Assembly (NCBI RefSeq): GCF_021735935.1
Contig: NZ_WMDZ01000001.1
Coordinates: 2,997,300-3,061,299 of the forward strand
DNA: 64,000 bases
From: Sulfitobacter sp. M39
Lineage (GTDB): Bacteria; Pseudomonadota; Alphaproteobacteria; Rhodobacterales; Rhodobacteraceae
Direction of reading: 5' to 3'
Position numbers and translations under genes: made by a program. Below are positions 10,139 to 26,412 of the stretch, one piece after another. The stretch's first letter is position 1. Every line of letters starts with the position of its first letter. The notes under the pieces were generated by a model. The model saw nothing but the letters and a program-made list of their open reading frames with translations. It was not told the DNA's origin and searched no databases.

Positions 10139-10396
10139 TCCGGTTTTATCCCCGTTTAGCTCACATAAGTGGTGCAGCGGGGCGGACCCCAGTGCGGTTT
10201 CAAATTCGGTCACTTCGCACGTCCACGAAGCCTATCTTTCGCCCTACACCACTGGCGCAAAGCAAAATCACCGCAGCGTTCCCGTACCGAGGAAAACGAA
10301 GCGGTGGGGTAACAGAGGATCGAGTCAGCAGTAGACCGGATCGTGACCACAGTAGATATGATGTCGGCAAAGCAGGGCGACCCCCGCATCCGAGAT
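10139..10396 (-). promoter_or_regulatory. Long 5' leader of the rpsL operon
   Basis: If transcription starts about 7 bases after the -10 element at 10403-10408, rpsL has an untranslated leader of roughly 258 bases. I see no convincing gene in it on either strand and no clear terminator. It contains several G/C-rich blocks that could fold. Part of the rest of the 404-base gap (10432-10542) is the upstream region of the divergent gene at 10543. Confidence 0.4.
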
Positions 10397-10402
10397 AAGG
10401 GG

Positions 10403-10431
10403 CGTATAGGCAGAGTCGTCCACGCTGTCAA
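10403..10431 (-). promoter_or_regulatory. Putative promoter of the rpsL-rpsG-fusA-tuf operon
   Basis: On the minus strand TTGACA (10426-10431, a perfect -35) and TATACG (10403-10408) are exactly 17 bases apart. It is the closest match to a vegetative promoter in the window. Confidence 0.75.
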
Positions 10432-10542
10432 CAGCCCCCGCCCCCAAGCCGCCCACGGCACGCCAAACGGGTATTCCACCTTGCAAGACACCCCGGCTAC
10501 CGCGCATATTTATGCCACATTATTCGGACAGGGCGGATCACG

Positions 10543-11349
10543 ATGCAGGTACTTGGGCTATGCCGCTTTTCCTATCCGGCGCTTGGCGGGTTTCAGGTCG
10601 GGCATGACACCACCGCTGATCGTATCGCCTACCTTTATGATCCCACGCGGCTTGAGGAAAGGTTCCGGCTGTTCGAAACCGTCGCCCTGCCTAGCCTGAT
10701 GGCGCAAACAGACCCCGATTTCGAAATGATCGTGCTGGTCGGCGATCGCTTTCCCCGTGTCCATCTGGAACGGCTAACGGCTTTGCTCGCCCCACTGCCC
10801 CAAGCGCGGATTACGGTAGAACCGCCGCGACCACACCGCGAGGTGATGAAAGAGATTCTGAACAAGGCCCGCCACGCGCGCTTTGAGCCCTGCGTCCAAT
10901 TCCGCTTTGATGACGACGACGCGATCGCGGTCGATTTCGTGGCCAAGCTGCGTAAAGCTGTTGATGACGCCGCCCCGCTACTGGTCCAGCACAAATCTGT
11001 CGCGCTTGACTGGAACAAGGGCTACGTGGCCAAGTTCGGCGCGGATGGTATCGCGGCGACCCCGTCGTTCCGGCCCTTCTACACCGCGGCTTTGGCAATG
11101 TTCGTGAACGCGGGGTGTCCGCTGACGATCATGAATTTTGCCCACGACAAGCTGCCTCGCTTCATGCCTGCGCTCAGCTTCCCGGACCCTGCGATGTATG
11201 TCCGCGGTCACAATGGATTTAACGATTCACGTCAAAAGAATACGCGGGCGGTCGACCTATCCCCGCTCAGCCCCGAGGAAGAGATCCTGTTCAAGGACCG
11301 CTTTGCCATCGACATCGACACTGTGCGCCGCGTCTTTTCCAAGGGTTAA
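10543..11349 (+). CDS. Putative rhamnosyltransferase-like glycosyltransferase
   Basis: This 268-residue protein has no signal peptide or membrane segment. The opening LGLCRFSYPALGGFQ, the RLRLFE-like helix before LPSLMAQTDPDFEMIVLVGD, and a run of four Asp at 123-126 (FRFDDDDA) match the putative rhamnosyl transferase family (Pfam DUF3118 type). The Asp cluster would bind the nucleotide-sugar metal. The acceptor is unknown; capsule or lipopolysaccharide is the usual guess. It is transcribed away from rpsL and its stop overlaps the stop of the convergent EamA gene (TTAA). Confidence 0.7.
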   Translation: MQVLGLCRFSYPALGGFQVGHDTTADRIAYLYDPTRLEERFRLFETVALPSLMAQTDPDFEMIVLVGDRFPRVHLERLTALLAPLPQARITVEPPRPHREVMKEILNKARHARFEPCVQFRFDDDDAIAVDFVAKLRKAVDDAAPLLVQHKSVALDWNKGYVAKFGADGIAATPSFRPFYTAALAMFVNAGCPLTIMNFAHDKLPRFMPALSFPDPAMYVRGHNGFNDSRQKNTRAVDLSPLSPEEEILFKDRFAIDIDTVRRVFSKG

Positions 11350-12224
11350 AGCGGCGGCAGTGGGCGGGTTGTGATGCGTTCACGGTAGAGCGTGAACAGC
11401 CCCGTCGCAGCGACGATAGATGCGCCGGCCAGTGTTGACGGCACTGGCCAGTCGCCGAACACCAACCACCCGAGAATAAGCGCCCAGATCAACCCTGTGT
11501 AGCGGAACGGCGCGATGAACGATACGTCGCCCACCCGCATCGTCTGCACGCTGAAATAATACCCCATCAGCACAAAGACCGCGGCCGCCGTAATGGCGAT
11601 CCAATGTGCGGAAGTGACCGGAGCCCACGGCGTGGTGAACTGCGCGAAAGTCGAAAACCCCGTCACGGCCAGCACAGCGGCGAAGGTCACGGTCATCGAC
11701 GGCACCTCTTTCGACAAGCGGCGGGTGCTGAGATCGCGCACGGTGACAAAGAACACCGCGATCAGCGCGTAGATCGACCAAATATTGAACCCGTCGGTGC
11801 CCGGTTTGACGATCAGCATCACGCCGAGGAACCCCACAAGAATCGCAGAGAAACGCCGCCAGCCGACCTTTTCGCGATAGACCAGCGCCGCGCCCAAAGT
11901 CACCGTCAGCGGCAGGGATTGCAGAATGGCGCTGAGGTTCGCCAAGGGCATGTTGAACAGCGCGGTCACGAAGAAAAAGCTCGCCCCGACTTCGGCACCA
12001 GACCGGATGGCGACCAACTTCCAATCGCGCCGGCTAAGACGCAGGTGCATCGGGCCAAGCCGCCCCCATAGCATTACAATCAACGAGATAGAGATCACAC
12101 CACGCAGAAACAGCAGCTGGAACAGCGGAACCGCCCCGCCCGTGGTCTTGGTCATTGTATCGTTCAAGACAAAGGCCGCCATGGAGCCCATCATGAAAAG
12201 TGCTCCGGCAAGGTTTGGCGACAT
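11346..12224 (-). CDS. EamA/DMT family transporter
   Basis: This 292-residue protein has about ten predicted membrane helices in two EamA repeats (about residues 8-140 and 150-285), as in drug/metabolite transporters such as RhaT/YdcZ relatives. The APFRYTGLIWALILGWLVFGD segment is characteristic of the second repeat. The substrate cannot be deduced. It lies downstream of rpoC on the same strand but is separated from it by a strong terminator, so it is independently transcribed. Confidence 0.85.
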   Translation of the reverse strand: MSPNLAGALFMMGSMAAFVLNDTMTKTTGGAVPLFQLLFLRGVISISLIVMLWGRLGPMHLRLSRRDWKLVAIRSGAEVGASFFFVTALFNMPLANLSAILQSLPLTVTLGAALVYREKVGWRRFSAILVGFLGVMLIVKPGTDGFNIWSIYALIAVFFVTVRDLSTRRLSKEVPSMTVTFAAVLAVTGFSTFAQFTTPWAPVTSAHWIAITAAAVFVLMGYYFSVQTMRVGDVSFIAPFRYTGLIWALILGWLVFGDWPVPSTLAGASIVAATGLFTLYRERITTRPLPPL

Positions 12225-12334
12225 CGGGTGGCTTTCAGTTTGTTAGGTTGACTTATCATTGGCGCAAGCCGCGGTGGAAAACCAGCCCACCTGCGCAAAT
12301 TTTCGACGCTATTTCATCCCCCTGCCCCACAACG

Positions 12335-12363
12335 AAAAACCCCCGCCGATCTCTCGGCGGGGG
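12335..12363 (-). terminator. Rho-independent terminator of the rpoBC operon
   Basis: A perfect 10-bp stem CCCCCGCCGA/TCGGCGGGGG with a 4-base loop is followed on the minus strand by TTTTTCG. It lies 28 bases beyond the rpoC stop. Confidence 0.95.
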
Positions 12364-12391
12364 CTCTGTTCGTCAGCTATCAAGCCTAGGC

Positions 12392-16639
<4,248 letters not shown>

Positions 16640-16672
16640 CTTAAATCCTTAGATAAGTCTCGAAAGCGGAGG

Positions 16673-16733
16673 GAGTGAGGTGTTTCCTGCTTCAGGAAAC
16701 GGTCCGGGGTTTATGAAAACCCCGGCGCGTGCC

Positions 16734-16739
<6 letters not shown>
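16673..16739 (-). other. Three-way-junction RNA structure between rpoB and rpoC
   Basis: An 8-bp outer stem (GAGTGAGG at 16673-16680 with CCTCACTC at 16732-16739) encloses two perfect hairpins: GTTTCCTG/CAGGAAAC with a 3-base loop (16682-16700) and CCGGGGTTT/AAACCCCGG with a 4-base loop (16704-16725). The outer stem includes the rpoB stop codon. There is no T tract, so processing or expression control is more likely than termination. Confidence 0.65.
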
Positions 16740-20870
<4,131 letters not shown>

Positions 20871-21012
20871 GTGTCTGTCACCTTTCGTATCTCTTGCCGA
20901 GCTCGCCATCACCGGGGCCGTGATGCGCGCCCATAAGAGCGGTAAATCCTGATCAATTCTTGAGGCACGTCCCACCGTACCTCTTCCGACCACTAGGACC
21001 TATCCAGAGAAA

Positions 21013-21074
21013 TATTTCGCACGAAATACTTTTCAAAACAGATCAGGCTGGACAGGGAATTCCCCGTCCAGCCT
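21013..21074 (-). promoter_or_regulatory. Hairpin series between rplL and rpoB
   Basis: In the 284-base gap a strong hairpin, AGGCTGGAC/GTCCAGCCT (21045-21074), is followed on the minus strand by GATCTGTTTTG. A second perfect repeat, TATTTCG-2-CGAAATA (21013-21028), comes next. The position matches the attenuator and RNase III site known between rplL and rpoB in E. coli. It could reduce rpoBC transcription relative to rplJL. Confidence 0.55.
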
Positions 21075-21097
21075 TAATTTTTATGGGCTTGCCCGAA

Positions 21098-21127
21098 GCT
21101 TTACAAACTTCGGTCTGCTCTCATCAA
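21098..21127 (-). promoter_or_regulatory. Weak candidate internal promoter for rpoB
   Basis: TTGATG (21122-21127) and TAAAGC (21098-21103) are 18 bases apart on the minus strand, between rplL and the attenuator-like hairpin. The match is poorer than the other promoters in this block. Confidence 0.3.
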
Positions 21128-21154
21128 GTAAAAACAGCACCCTGATCGAATGGC

Positions 21155-21526
21155 TTAGGCCAGTTCAACTTCTGCGCCAGCTGCTTCCAGCTTGGCTTTA
21201 ACGTCTTCAGCTTCCGCTTTATCAACGCCTTCTTTGATCTTGCCGCCAGCTTCAACCAGATCTTTGGCTTCTTTCAGGCCCAGACCGGTGATGCCGCGAA
21301 CTTCTTTGATCACGTTGATTTTGGATGCGCCGGCGTTCTTCAGAACGACGTCGAATTCAGTTTTCTCTTCTTCAGCTGCGCCGCCATCTGCGGGGCCAGC
21401 CATCATCACTGCGCCGCCAGCTGCGGGCTCGATGCCATACTCGTCTTTGAGGATGGTTTTCAGTTCTTGTGCTTCCAGCAGTGTCAGACCAACGATGTCT
21501 TCTGCCAGTTTTTTCAGATCAGCCAT
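21155..21526 (-). CDS. rplL: 50S ribosomal protein L7/L12
   Basis: This is a 123-residue L7/L12 stalk protein. The N-terminal dimerisation domain (1-35) is joined by an Ala/Gly-rich hinge (about 36-55) to the C-terminal factor-binding domain with [24 protein letters not shown]. It recruits EF-G and EF-Tu. It lies 75 bases after rplJ, the usual pairing that gives excess L7/L12 over L10. Confidence 0.97.
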   Translation of the reverse strand: MADLKKLAEDIVGLTLLEAQELKTILKDEYGIEPAAGGAVMMAGPADGGAAEEEKTEFDVVLKNAGASKINVIKEVRGITGLGLKEAKDLVEAGGKIKEGVDKAEAEDVKAKLEAAGAEVELA

Positions 21527-21601
21527 GTTTAGCTCTTTCCGTTAACGATATGTGTGTTCCAACGCGAGTGTTCAACCCTGCGCCAGCTTGACGATATTGC
21601 T

Positions 21602-22117
21602 TCACGCAGCCGCCTTGTCCTCGATCGTGGACAAGATGGAAGCGATGTTGCTTGCAGGTGCGCCAATGGCCCCGGCGATGTTGGAAGCAGGTGCGCCCAG
21701 CATACCCGCGATGGTGGAGATAAGCTCCTCCCGCGAAGGCATCTTGGACACGGCTTCAACACCGGCGACATCCAGTGCGTTCTCACCCATTGCGCCGCCG
21801 AGAATGACAAACTTTTGATTCTCTTTAGCGAATTCCTGAGCGACCTTGGCAGCTGCCACGGGGTCTTCGGAATAGGTCAGAACGGTCATACCCGTCAGGA
21901 GATCTGCAATGCTTTCGCATGGCTTTCCGTCTAGGGCAATTTTGGCGAGCCTGTTTTTGGCAACACGCACGGCCCCGCCCGCAGCGCGAGCGCGCGCACG
22001 GAGGTCCTGCATATCAGCAACTGTCAGGCCGACGTAGTGGCTTACCACAACGACGCCAGAGCTTTCGAAGATTTGGCCGAGCTCGTCGACCAACTGTTCT
22101 TTCTGGGCTCTATCCAC
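21602..22117 (-). CDS. rplJ: 50S ribosomal protein L10
   Basis: This is a 171-residue L10, base of the stalk. It starts with GTG at 22117 ([13 protein letters not shown]), 5 bases after a GGAG site and behind a structured leader of about 200 bases. The C-terminal helix that carries L7/L12 dimers is present and Ala-rich. L10 commonly represses its own translation by binding its leader, and the leader here has three hairpins suited to that. Confidence 0.96.
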   Translation of the reverse strand: MDRAQKEQLVDELGQIFESSGVVVVSHYVGLTVADMQDLRARARAAGGAVRVAKNRLAKIALDGKPCESIADLLTGMTVLTYSEDPVAAAKVAQEFAKENQKFVILGGAMGENALDVAGVEAVSKMPSREELISTIAGMLGAPASNIAGAIGAPASNIASILSTIEDKAAA

Positions 22118-22322
22118 AGTTTCACTCCAAATCTGGGGGTTACCCCCCGGCTCAATTAAGTCCGCTTACGCGAACAGTCTTGGTCCATTTTACGGGAATA
22201 AGCCAAAATAGCCCCACGCTTACGCGAACGGTAATTCTTGCATCTCCCATCTCAGAAAGGAATTAAGGCTTGCGCCACCCTTCGTCTCGGACAGAAGACT
22301 CACCATGCGATGCATAGTGAAT
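22118..22322 (-). ncRNA. L10-type leader with three GUAA-capped hairpins
   Basis: In the predicted rplJ leader (minus strand) there are two copies of ACYGTTCGCGTAAGCG (22217-22232 and 22163-22178, one mismatch, 54 bases apart), each with CGC-GUAA-GCG at its core. The second extends to a perfect 6-bp stem GUUCGC/GCGGAC (22160-22175). A third hairpin, GGGGG-GUAA-CCCCC (22135-22148), sits just before the ribosome-binding site. All three loops are GUAA, a GNRA tetraloop. Binding of L10 or L10-L12 is inferred from position only. Confidence 0.6.
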
Positions 22323-22329
22323 CGAGGGC

Positions 22330-22358
22330 TTCTTAGGGAATGCAGCGCGGAATGCCAA
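22330..22358 (-). promoter_or_regulatory. Putative promoter of rplJ-rplL(-rpoBC)
   Basis: TTGGCA (22353-22358) and TAAGAA (22330-22335) are exactly 17 bases apart on the minus strand. The site lies after the rplA terminator, so it should start the rplJ transcript. Confidence 0.6.
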
Positions 22359-22443
22359 GGGGAAACTCGACTTTCTTGCGCCGAGTTTAGGCTAATCTGT
22401 TTCAAACGCCATCAGACCGCGATTTTCCGGCCGGTTTCCGCAT

Positions 22444-22478
22444 AAAAAATCCCCGCATTGGATGACCAATGCGGGGAT
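22444..22478 (-). terminator. Rho-independent terminator after rplA
   Basis: A perfect 13-bp stem ATCCCCGCATTGG/CCAATGCGGGGAT with a 4-base loop is followed on the minus strand by TTTTTTATG. It lies 37 bases after the rplA stop and separates rplKA from rplJL. Confidence 0.95.
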
Positions 22479-22515
22479 CTGATAACGGGCGCAGGACTGC
22501 GCCTATCGCTGAACC

Positions 22516-23214
22516 TTACTCGGTTACGGCGTTGTCGACTTCTACAGTCACACCTGGGCCCATTGTGGAGCTCAGCGCGATCTTTTTCATGTAGGCACCC
22601 TTGGAGCCGGTAGGCTTGGCTTTGGACACGGCACCAACAAAGGCACGTACGTTTTCAACCAGCTTGGCTTCGTCAAAGGACAGTTTGCCGATGCCAGCAT
22701 GCACAACGCCGCCTTTTTCAGCTTTGAACTGAACCTGACCGCCTTTAGCAGCTTCAACAGCTTCTTTGATGTCCATTGTAACTGTGCCAACTTTTGGGTT
22801 TGGCATCAGGTTACGTGGGCCGAGAACCTTACCAAGACGACCAACGATGGGCATCATGTCAGGTGTCGCGATGCAGCGATCAAAGTCGATCTTGCCGCCT
22901 TGGACGGCTTCCATCAGGTCTTCTGCGCCTACGATGTCGGCACCTGCTGCTTGTGCTTCGTCAGCCTTGGGGCCACGGGCGAATACAGCAACGCGAACGG
23001 ATTTGCCGGTGCCGTTTGGCAGGCCGACAACACCGCGAACCATTTGGTCAGCGTGACGGGGGTCAACACCGAGGTTCATCGCGATTTCGATGGTTTCGTC
23101 AAATTTCGCGGTTGCGTTGGCTTTGATCAGTGCGACTGCTTCTTCAACGGTCAGATCTTCTTTGCCTACGAATGCTTCGCGTGCGGCGCGGGTGCGTTTT
23201 CCGAGTTTTGCCAT
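22516..23214 (-). CDS. rplA: 50S ribosomal protein L1
   Basis: This is a 232-residue L1, the mobile stalk protein that handles deacylated tRNA at the E site. [15 protein letters not shown], the [16 protein letters not shown] motif and [14 protein letters not shown] are all present. It follows rplK by one base and is closed by a strong terminator, so rplK-rplA forms the end of the secE/nusG unit. In E. coli L1 represses rplKA translation; I did not identify a matching site here. Confidence 0.97.
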   Translation of the reverse strand: MAKLGKRTRAAREAFVGKEDLTVEEAVALIKANATAKFDETIEIAMNLGVDPRHADQMVRGVVGLPNGTGKSVRVAVFARGPKADEAQAAGADIVGAEDLMEAVQGGKIDFDRCIATPDMMPIVGRLGKVLGPRNLMPNPKVGTVTMDIKEAVEAAKGGQVQFKAEKGGVVHAGIGKLSFDEAKLVENVRAFVGAVSKAKPTGSKGAYMKKIALSSTMGPGVTVEVDNAVTE

Positions 23215-23215
23215 C

Positions 23216-23641
23216 TTACTTAACCTCGATGCCCATGGAGCGGGCAGAGCCCAGAATGATTTTCATCGCGGATTCAACATCCACAGCGCTCAGGTCGGCC
23301 ATTTTGGCTTCTGCGATTTCGCGCAGTTGCTTGGTGGTCACGGTGCCGACGGTCTCGCGGCTTGGTGTTTTCGCGCCGGAGTTAACCTTGGCAGCTTTCT
23401 TCAGGTAGTAGGACGCAGGAGGCGTCTTGATGTCCATGGTGAAGGACTTGTCCTGATAGTAGCTGATCACGGTTGGGCAAGGTGCACCTGGCTCCATGTC
23501 CGCTGTCTTGGCGTTGAACGCCTTACAGAATTCCATGATGTTGATCCCGCGCTGACCCAATGCGGGGCCGACGGGTGGGGATGGGTTCGCTTGACCCGCT
23601 TTAACTTGCAACTTCATCGTACCGACGAGTTTCTTGGCCAT
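23216..23641 (-). CDS. rplK: 50S ribosomal protein L11
   Basis: This is a 141-residue L11 of the GTPase-associated centre and the partner of (p)ppGpp synthetase activation. Residues 1-70 are the thiostrepton-binding domain with the proline-rich [20 protein letters not shown] motif; the C-terminal domain binds 23S rRNA. A good AGGAG lies 7 bases before the ATG at 23641. The 159-base spacer from nusG holds a 16-bp palindrome. Confidence 0.97.
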   Translation of the reverse strand: MAKKLVGTMKLQVKAGQANPSPPVGPALGQRGINIMEFCKAFNAKTADMEPGAPCPTVISYYQDKSFTMDIKTPPASYYLKKAAKVNSGAKTPSRETVGTVTTKQLREIAEAKMADLSAVDVESAMKIILGSARSMGIEVK

Positions 23642-23688
23642 TGGCCTTCTCCTTTTAATGTCGGTGAACTTTCATTCACCCTATACAA

Positions 23689-23704
23689 CCACATCGCGAT
23701 GTGG
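23689..23704. promoter_or_regulatory. 16-bp perfect palindrome upstream of rplK
   Basis: CCACATCGCGATGTGG is fully self-complementary and lies 47 bases before the rplK start. TATAGG follows directly on the minus strand but has no matching -35 element at 17 bases. It could be a protein-binding site or a leader hairpin. Confidence 0.4.
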
Positions 23705-23800
23705 CCGCTTGCTAGCGTGGTGCGGTTGGGCGGCGCGCCGCTGTCCCCTTCCACAAACGAACGGTGTTGCCACCGTATGGCGGGTCGCCCCGCCGATCGC

Positions 23801-24334
23801 TCAGACCTGTTTGTTGACCTGAGTGAATTCCAATTCGACCGGTGTTTCCCGGCCAAAGATCGACACAGACACCTTGAGGCGCTGGTTCTCGTCGTCGACC
23901 TCTTCGATCATGCCGTCGAAGTCTTCGAACGGGCCGTCCGCCACCTTGACCTTCTCACCCACTTCAAAGTGGATCAGGGTGCGCGGTGCTTCTTCGCCCT
24001 CTTGGACGCGGCCCAGGATCGCGGTGACTTCGGCGTCACGCATCGGCATCGGACGGCCCTGCGGCCCCAGAAAACCGGTGACGCGGTTGATCGAGTTGAT
24101 CAGGTGATACCCGCGATCGGACATCTCCATATGGACCAGCACATAGCCGGGCATAAAGCGACGCTCTGTCGTGACTTTCTTGCCGCGCCGGACCTCGATC
24201 ACCTCTTCGGTGGGGACCAGCACTTCGTCGATCTGGTCCTCAAGCTCTTGCTCGGCGACCGTGGTGCGGATTTGCTCGGCAATCTTCTTTTCGAAGTTCG
24301 ACAAAACACTGACCGAATACCATCTTTTCGCCAT
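23801..24334 (-). CDS. nusG: Transcription termination/antitermination factor NusG
   Basis: This 177-residue protein has an NGN domain (about 1-110) with [14 protein letters not shown] and [11 protein letters not shown], then a KOW domain (about 125-155) with [17 protein letters not shown]. It binds RNA polymerase beta' and links it to Rho or ribosomal S10. I chose the start at 24334; a longer frame adds 54 residues that do not belong to the family. It follows secE as in nearly all bacteria. Confidence 0.97.
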   Translation of the reverse strand: MAKRWYSVSVLSNFEKKIAEQIRTTVAEQELEDQIDEVLVPTEEVIEVRRGKKVTTERRFMPGYVLVHMEMSDRGYHLINSINRVTGFLGPQGRPMPMRDAEVTAILGRVQEGEEAPRTLIHFEVGEKVKVADGPFEDFDGMIEEVDDENQRLKVSVSIFGRETPVELEFTQVNKQV

Positions 24335-24539
24335 CTGAACTTGGTCCCTGTCTTGTGATGCAGCAACGGCCACATCTAATTCTCGTAAAAACCAGCCTGT
24401 CGCAGCATGCCGGCGGTGAACAAAAAATCGGCGCGCAACACGAATCGCCGCACGCCCCTCTTGATCAGGTCTGCGGGATAGCCCGCAATCGCACATGTTT
24501 CAAGAGGGCCGCGGCGTTTTAAGGTGCCGCACCCCTGGA

Positions 24540-24737
24540 TCAGCCGAAGGCGGCCAGGATGTACTGCAATCCGCCACGGATGAGGATATCGACAATCGCA
24601 AAAAACACCGCTGTCAGCGCGGCAAGGATGAACACCATAACCGTGGTGAGCATGACCTCGCGACGGGTGGGCCAGACGACCTTGGATACTTCGGAACGCA
24701 CTTGCTGGATGAACTGAAGCGGGTTGACTGTGGCCAT
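24540..24737 (-). CDS. secE: Preprotein translocase subunit SecE
   Basis: This is a 65-residue single-spanning SecE, the short form usual outside enterobacteria. The amphipathic helix ends in the signature VVWPTRREV (20-28), followed by one membrane segment (about 29-51). It clamps SecY in the translocon. The start at 24737 follows an AGGAAA site; a longer frame from 24797 would run into the spacer after the tRNA. It sits between tRNA-Trp and nusG. Confidence 0.95.
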   Translation of the reverse strand: MATVNPLQFIQQVRSEVSKVVWPTRREVMLTTVMVFILAALTAVFFAIVDILIRGGLQYILAAFG

Positions 24738-24867
24738 GTCGGTTTTCCTGTATACGAACGATTGTGGGGATGTATCTGTCAAAAGCGCTGAATTCAAGGC
24801 TTCAAATCAAGCTTGCCTACTGGCGAAGCTGATACACCAAAGTGTGCGTTCTCATATGTGTTGAGAT

Positions 24868-24943
24868 TGGCAGGGGCTGAGGGACTCGAACCCACGACCC
24901 TCGGTTTTGGAGACCGATGCTCTACCAACTGAGCTAAACCCCT
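24868..24943 (-). tRNA. tRNA-Trp (anticodon CCA)
   Basis: The 76-base cloverleaf has acceptor AGGGGTT/AGCCCCT (one G-T pair), D arm GCTC/GAGC, anticodon stem TCGGT/ACCGA with loop CTCCAAA (anticodon CCA), and T loop TTCGAGT. The 3' CCA is encoded in the genome. The T stem (GTGGG/CCCTC) has a U-U mismatch at its second pair. It lies between tuf copy 2 and secE, an arrangement found in many proteobacteria. Confidence 0.95.
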
Positions 24944-24955
24944 ATGCCGAGTGGT

Positions 24956-24984
24956 GAGGTAGTCGATATTCGCTGGGGGATCAA
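24956..24984 (-). promoter_or_regulatory. Putative promoter for tRNA-Trp-secE-nusG
   Basis: TTGATC (24979-24984) and TACCTC (24956-24961) are exactly 17 bases apart on the minus strand. The start would fall about 6 bases before the mature tRNA 5' end, a typical spacing for a tRNA promoter. Confidence 0.5.
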
Positions 24985-25035
24985 GGGCAGATAGACGCAT
25001 TACGCATGAATAATCACGCCCGCCCCCAGACAAAG

Positions 25036-25065
25036 AAAAAGGCCGCCCCGATTGGGAGCGGCCTT
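25036..25065 (-). terminator. Rho-independent terminator of tuf copy 2
   Basis: The stem AAGGCCGC/GCGGCCTT with the same loop and the same T run as after tuf copy 1 lies 39 bases past the stop. The identity extends beyond the hairpin into the flank on its far side. Confidence 0.9.
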
Positions 25066-25104
25066 CGCGTTAATGCCGGTGCGCGGGATACCCCGCAGGT
25101 TGGC

Positions 25105-26280
25105 TTACTCGGTGATTTTGGAAACCACGCCCGCGCCAACGGTACGACCGCCTTCGCGGATCGCGAAGCGCAGACCGTCTTCCATCGCGATGGGGGCGAT
25201 CAGCTCAACGTCGAACTGCAGGTTGTCGCCAGGCATAACCATTTCAGTGCCTTCTGGCAGCTGAACGGTACCGGTGACGTCTGTGGTCCGGAAGTAGAAC
25301 TGTGGACGGTAGTTCGCGAAGAACGGCGTGTGACGGCCACCCTCTTCTTTGGTGAGGATATAGGCTTCGGCTGTGAACTTGGTGTGCGGCTTAACCGAAC
25401 CTGGCTTACACAGAACCTGACCACGCTCAACGCCTTCACGGTCAACGCCGCGCAGCAGGGCGCCGATGTTGTCGCCTGCTTCCCCACGGTCCAGCAGTTT
25501 GCGGAACATTTCAACGCCGGTACAGGTGGTTTTCTTGGTGTCGCGGATGCCAACGATTTCGATTTCGTCGCCAACGTTGATCACGCCACGCTCAACACGG
25601 CCCGTCACAACTGTACCACGACCGGAGATCGAGAAGACGTCTTCCACTGGCATCAGGAACGGCTGGTCAACAGCGCGCTCTGGTGTCGGGATGTAGTTGT
25701 CGACTTCTTCCATCAGCTTGCGGATGGAGTTCTCGCCGATGTTCTCGTCACGGCCTTCCATCGCCGCCAGAGCGGAACCGGGGATCACAGGGATGTCGTC
25801 GCCTGGGTAGTCGTAGGAAGACAGCAGTTCGCGGATTTCCATTTCAACCAGTTCCAGCAGCTCTTCATCGTCCACCTGGTCTACTTTGTTCATGTAGACA
25901 ACCATGGCGGGGATGCCGACCTGACGGCCCAGCAGGATGTGCTCGCGGGTTTGTGGCATGGGGCCATCAGCAGCGTTCACAACCAGGATCGCGCCGTCCA
26001 TCTGCGCCGCACCGGTGATCATGTTTTTCACATAGTCAGCGTGGCCGGGGCAGTCGACGTGGGCGTAGTGACGGCCTTCGGTCTCATACTCAACGTGTGC
26101 GGTCGAGATGGTGATGCCGCGTGCTTTTTCTTCGGGCGCGCCGTCGATCTGGTCATAGGCGCGGAAGTCGCCGAAGTACTTGGTGATCGCCGCGGTCAAC
26201 GTGGTTTTGCCGTGGTCAACGTGACCAATGGTACCGATGTTAACGTGTGGTTTATTACGTTCAAACTTTGCCTTAGCCAT
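25105..26280 (-). CDS. tuf: Elongation factor Tu, copy 2
   Basis: This second EF-Tu is 391 residues, with all GTP-binding motifs at the same positions as copy 1. The differences are at residues 69, 125, 163, 180, 184, 188, 191, 192, 195 and 201; residues 202-391 are identical. Identity also runs through the start codon region and the downstream terminator, which indicates ongoing gene conversion. It has its own promoter and precedes tRNA-Trp and secE, the usual tufB location. Confidence 0.98.
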   Translation of the reverse strand: MAKAKFERNKPHVNIGTIGHVDHGKTTLTAAITKYFGDFRAYDQIDGAPEEKARGITISTAHVEYETEGRHYAHVDCPGHADYVKNMITGAAQMDGAILVVNAADGPMPQTREHILLGRQVGIPAMVVYMNKVDQVDDEELLELVEMEIRELLSSYDYPGDDIPVIPGSALAAMEGRDENIGENSIRKLMEEVDNYIPTPERAVDQPFLMPVEDVFSISGRGTVVTGRVERGVINVGDEIEIVGIRDTKKTTCTGVEMFRKLLDRGEAGDNIGALLRGVDREGVERGQVLCKPGSVKPHTKFTAEAYILTKEEGGRHTPFFANYRPQFYFRTTDVTGTVQLPEGTEMVMPGDNLQFDVELIAPIAMEDGLRFAIREGGRTVGAGVVSKITE

Positions 26281-26313
26281 GGAGCAGCCCTTTATATTAA
26301 TGAGGGCCTGAAC

Positions 26314-26367
26314 CCAGACCCAAACCTATCTGGCGGGCGATGTATTGGGTCTGGCGCATAAAATCAA
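26314..26367 (-). promoter_or_regulatory. Promoter of tuf copy 2 with a dyad around the -10
   Basis: TTGATT (26362-26367) and TACATC (26339-26344) are exactly 17 bases apart on the minus strand. A perfect 10-bp inverted repeat, CCAGACCCAA/TTGGGTCTGG, has one arm (26345-26354) directly against the upstream edge of the -10 and the other (26314-26323) 15 bases downstream of it. The arrangement suits a repressor site or a start-proximal RNA hairpin. Confidence 0.55.
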
Positions 26368-26412
26368 GCACCTGTTCGCCTCACACCGCCCCAGAATTCA
26401 TGTAAATGCGCA

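Noticed and set aside
10139-10542. Small genes in the rpsL upstream gap
   Set aside because: The frames there have no ribosome-binding site or recognisable family, and they overlap the promoter.
22118-22440. A protein-coding gene in the rplJ upstream region
   Set aside because: The short frame seen at 22220-22405 has no family and overlaps the promoter and leader hairpins.
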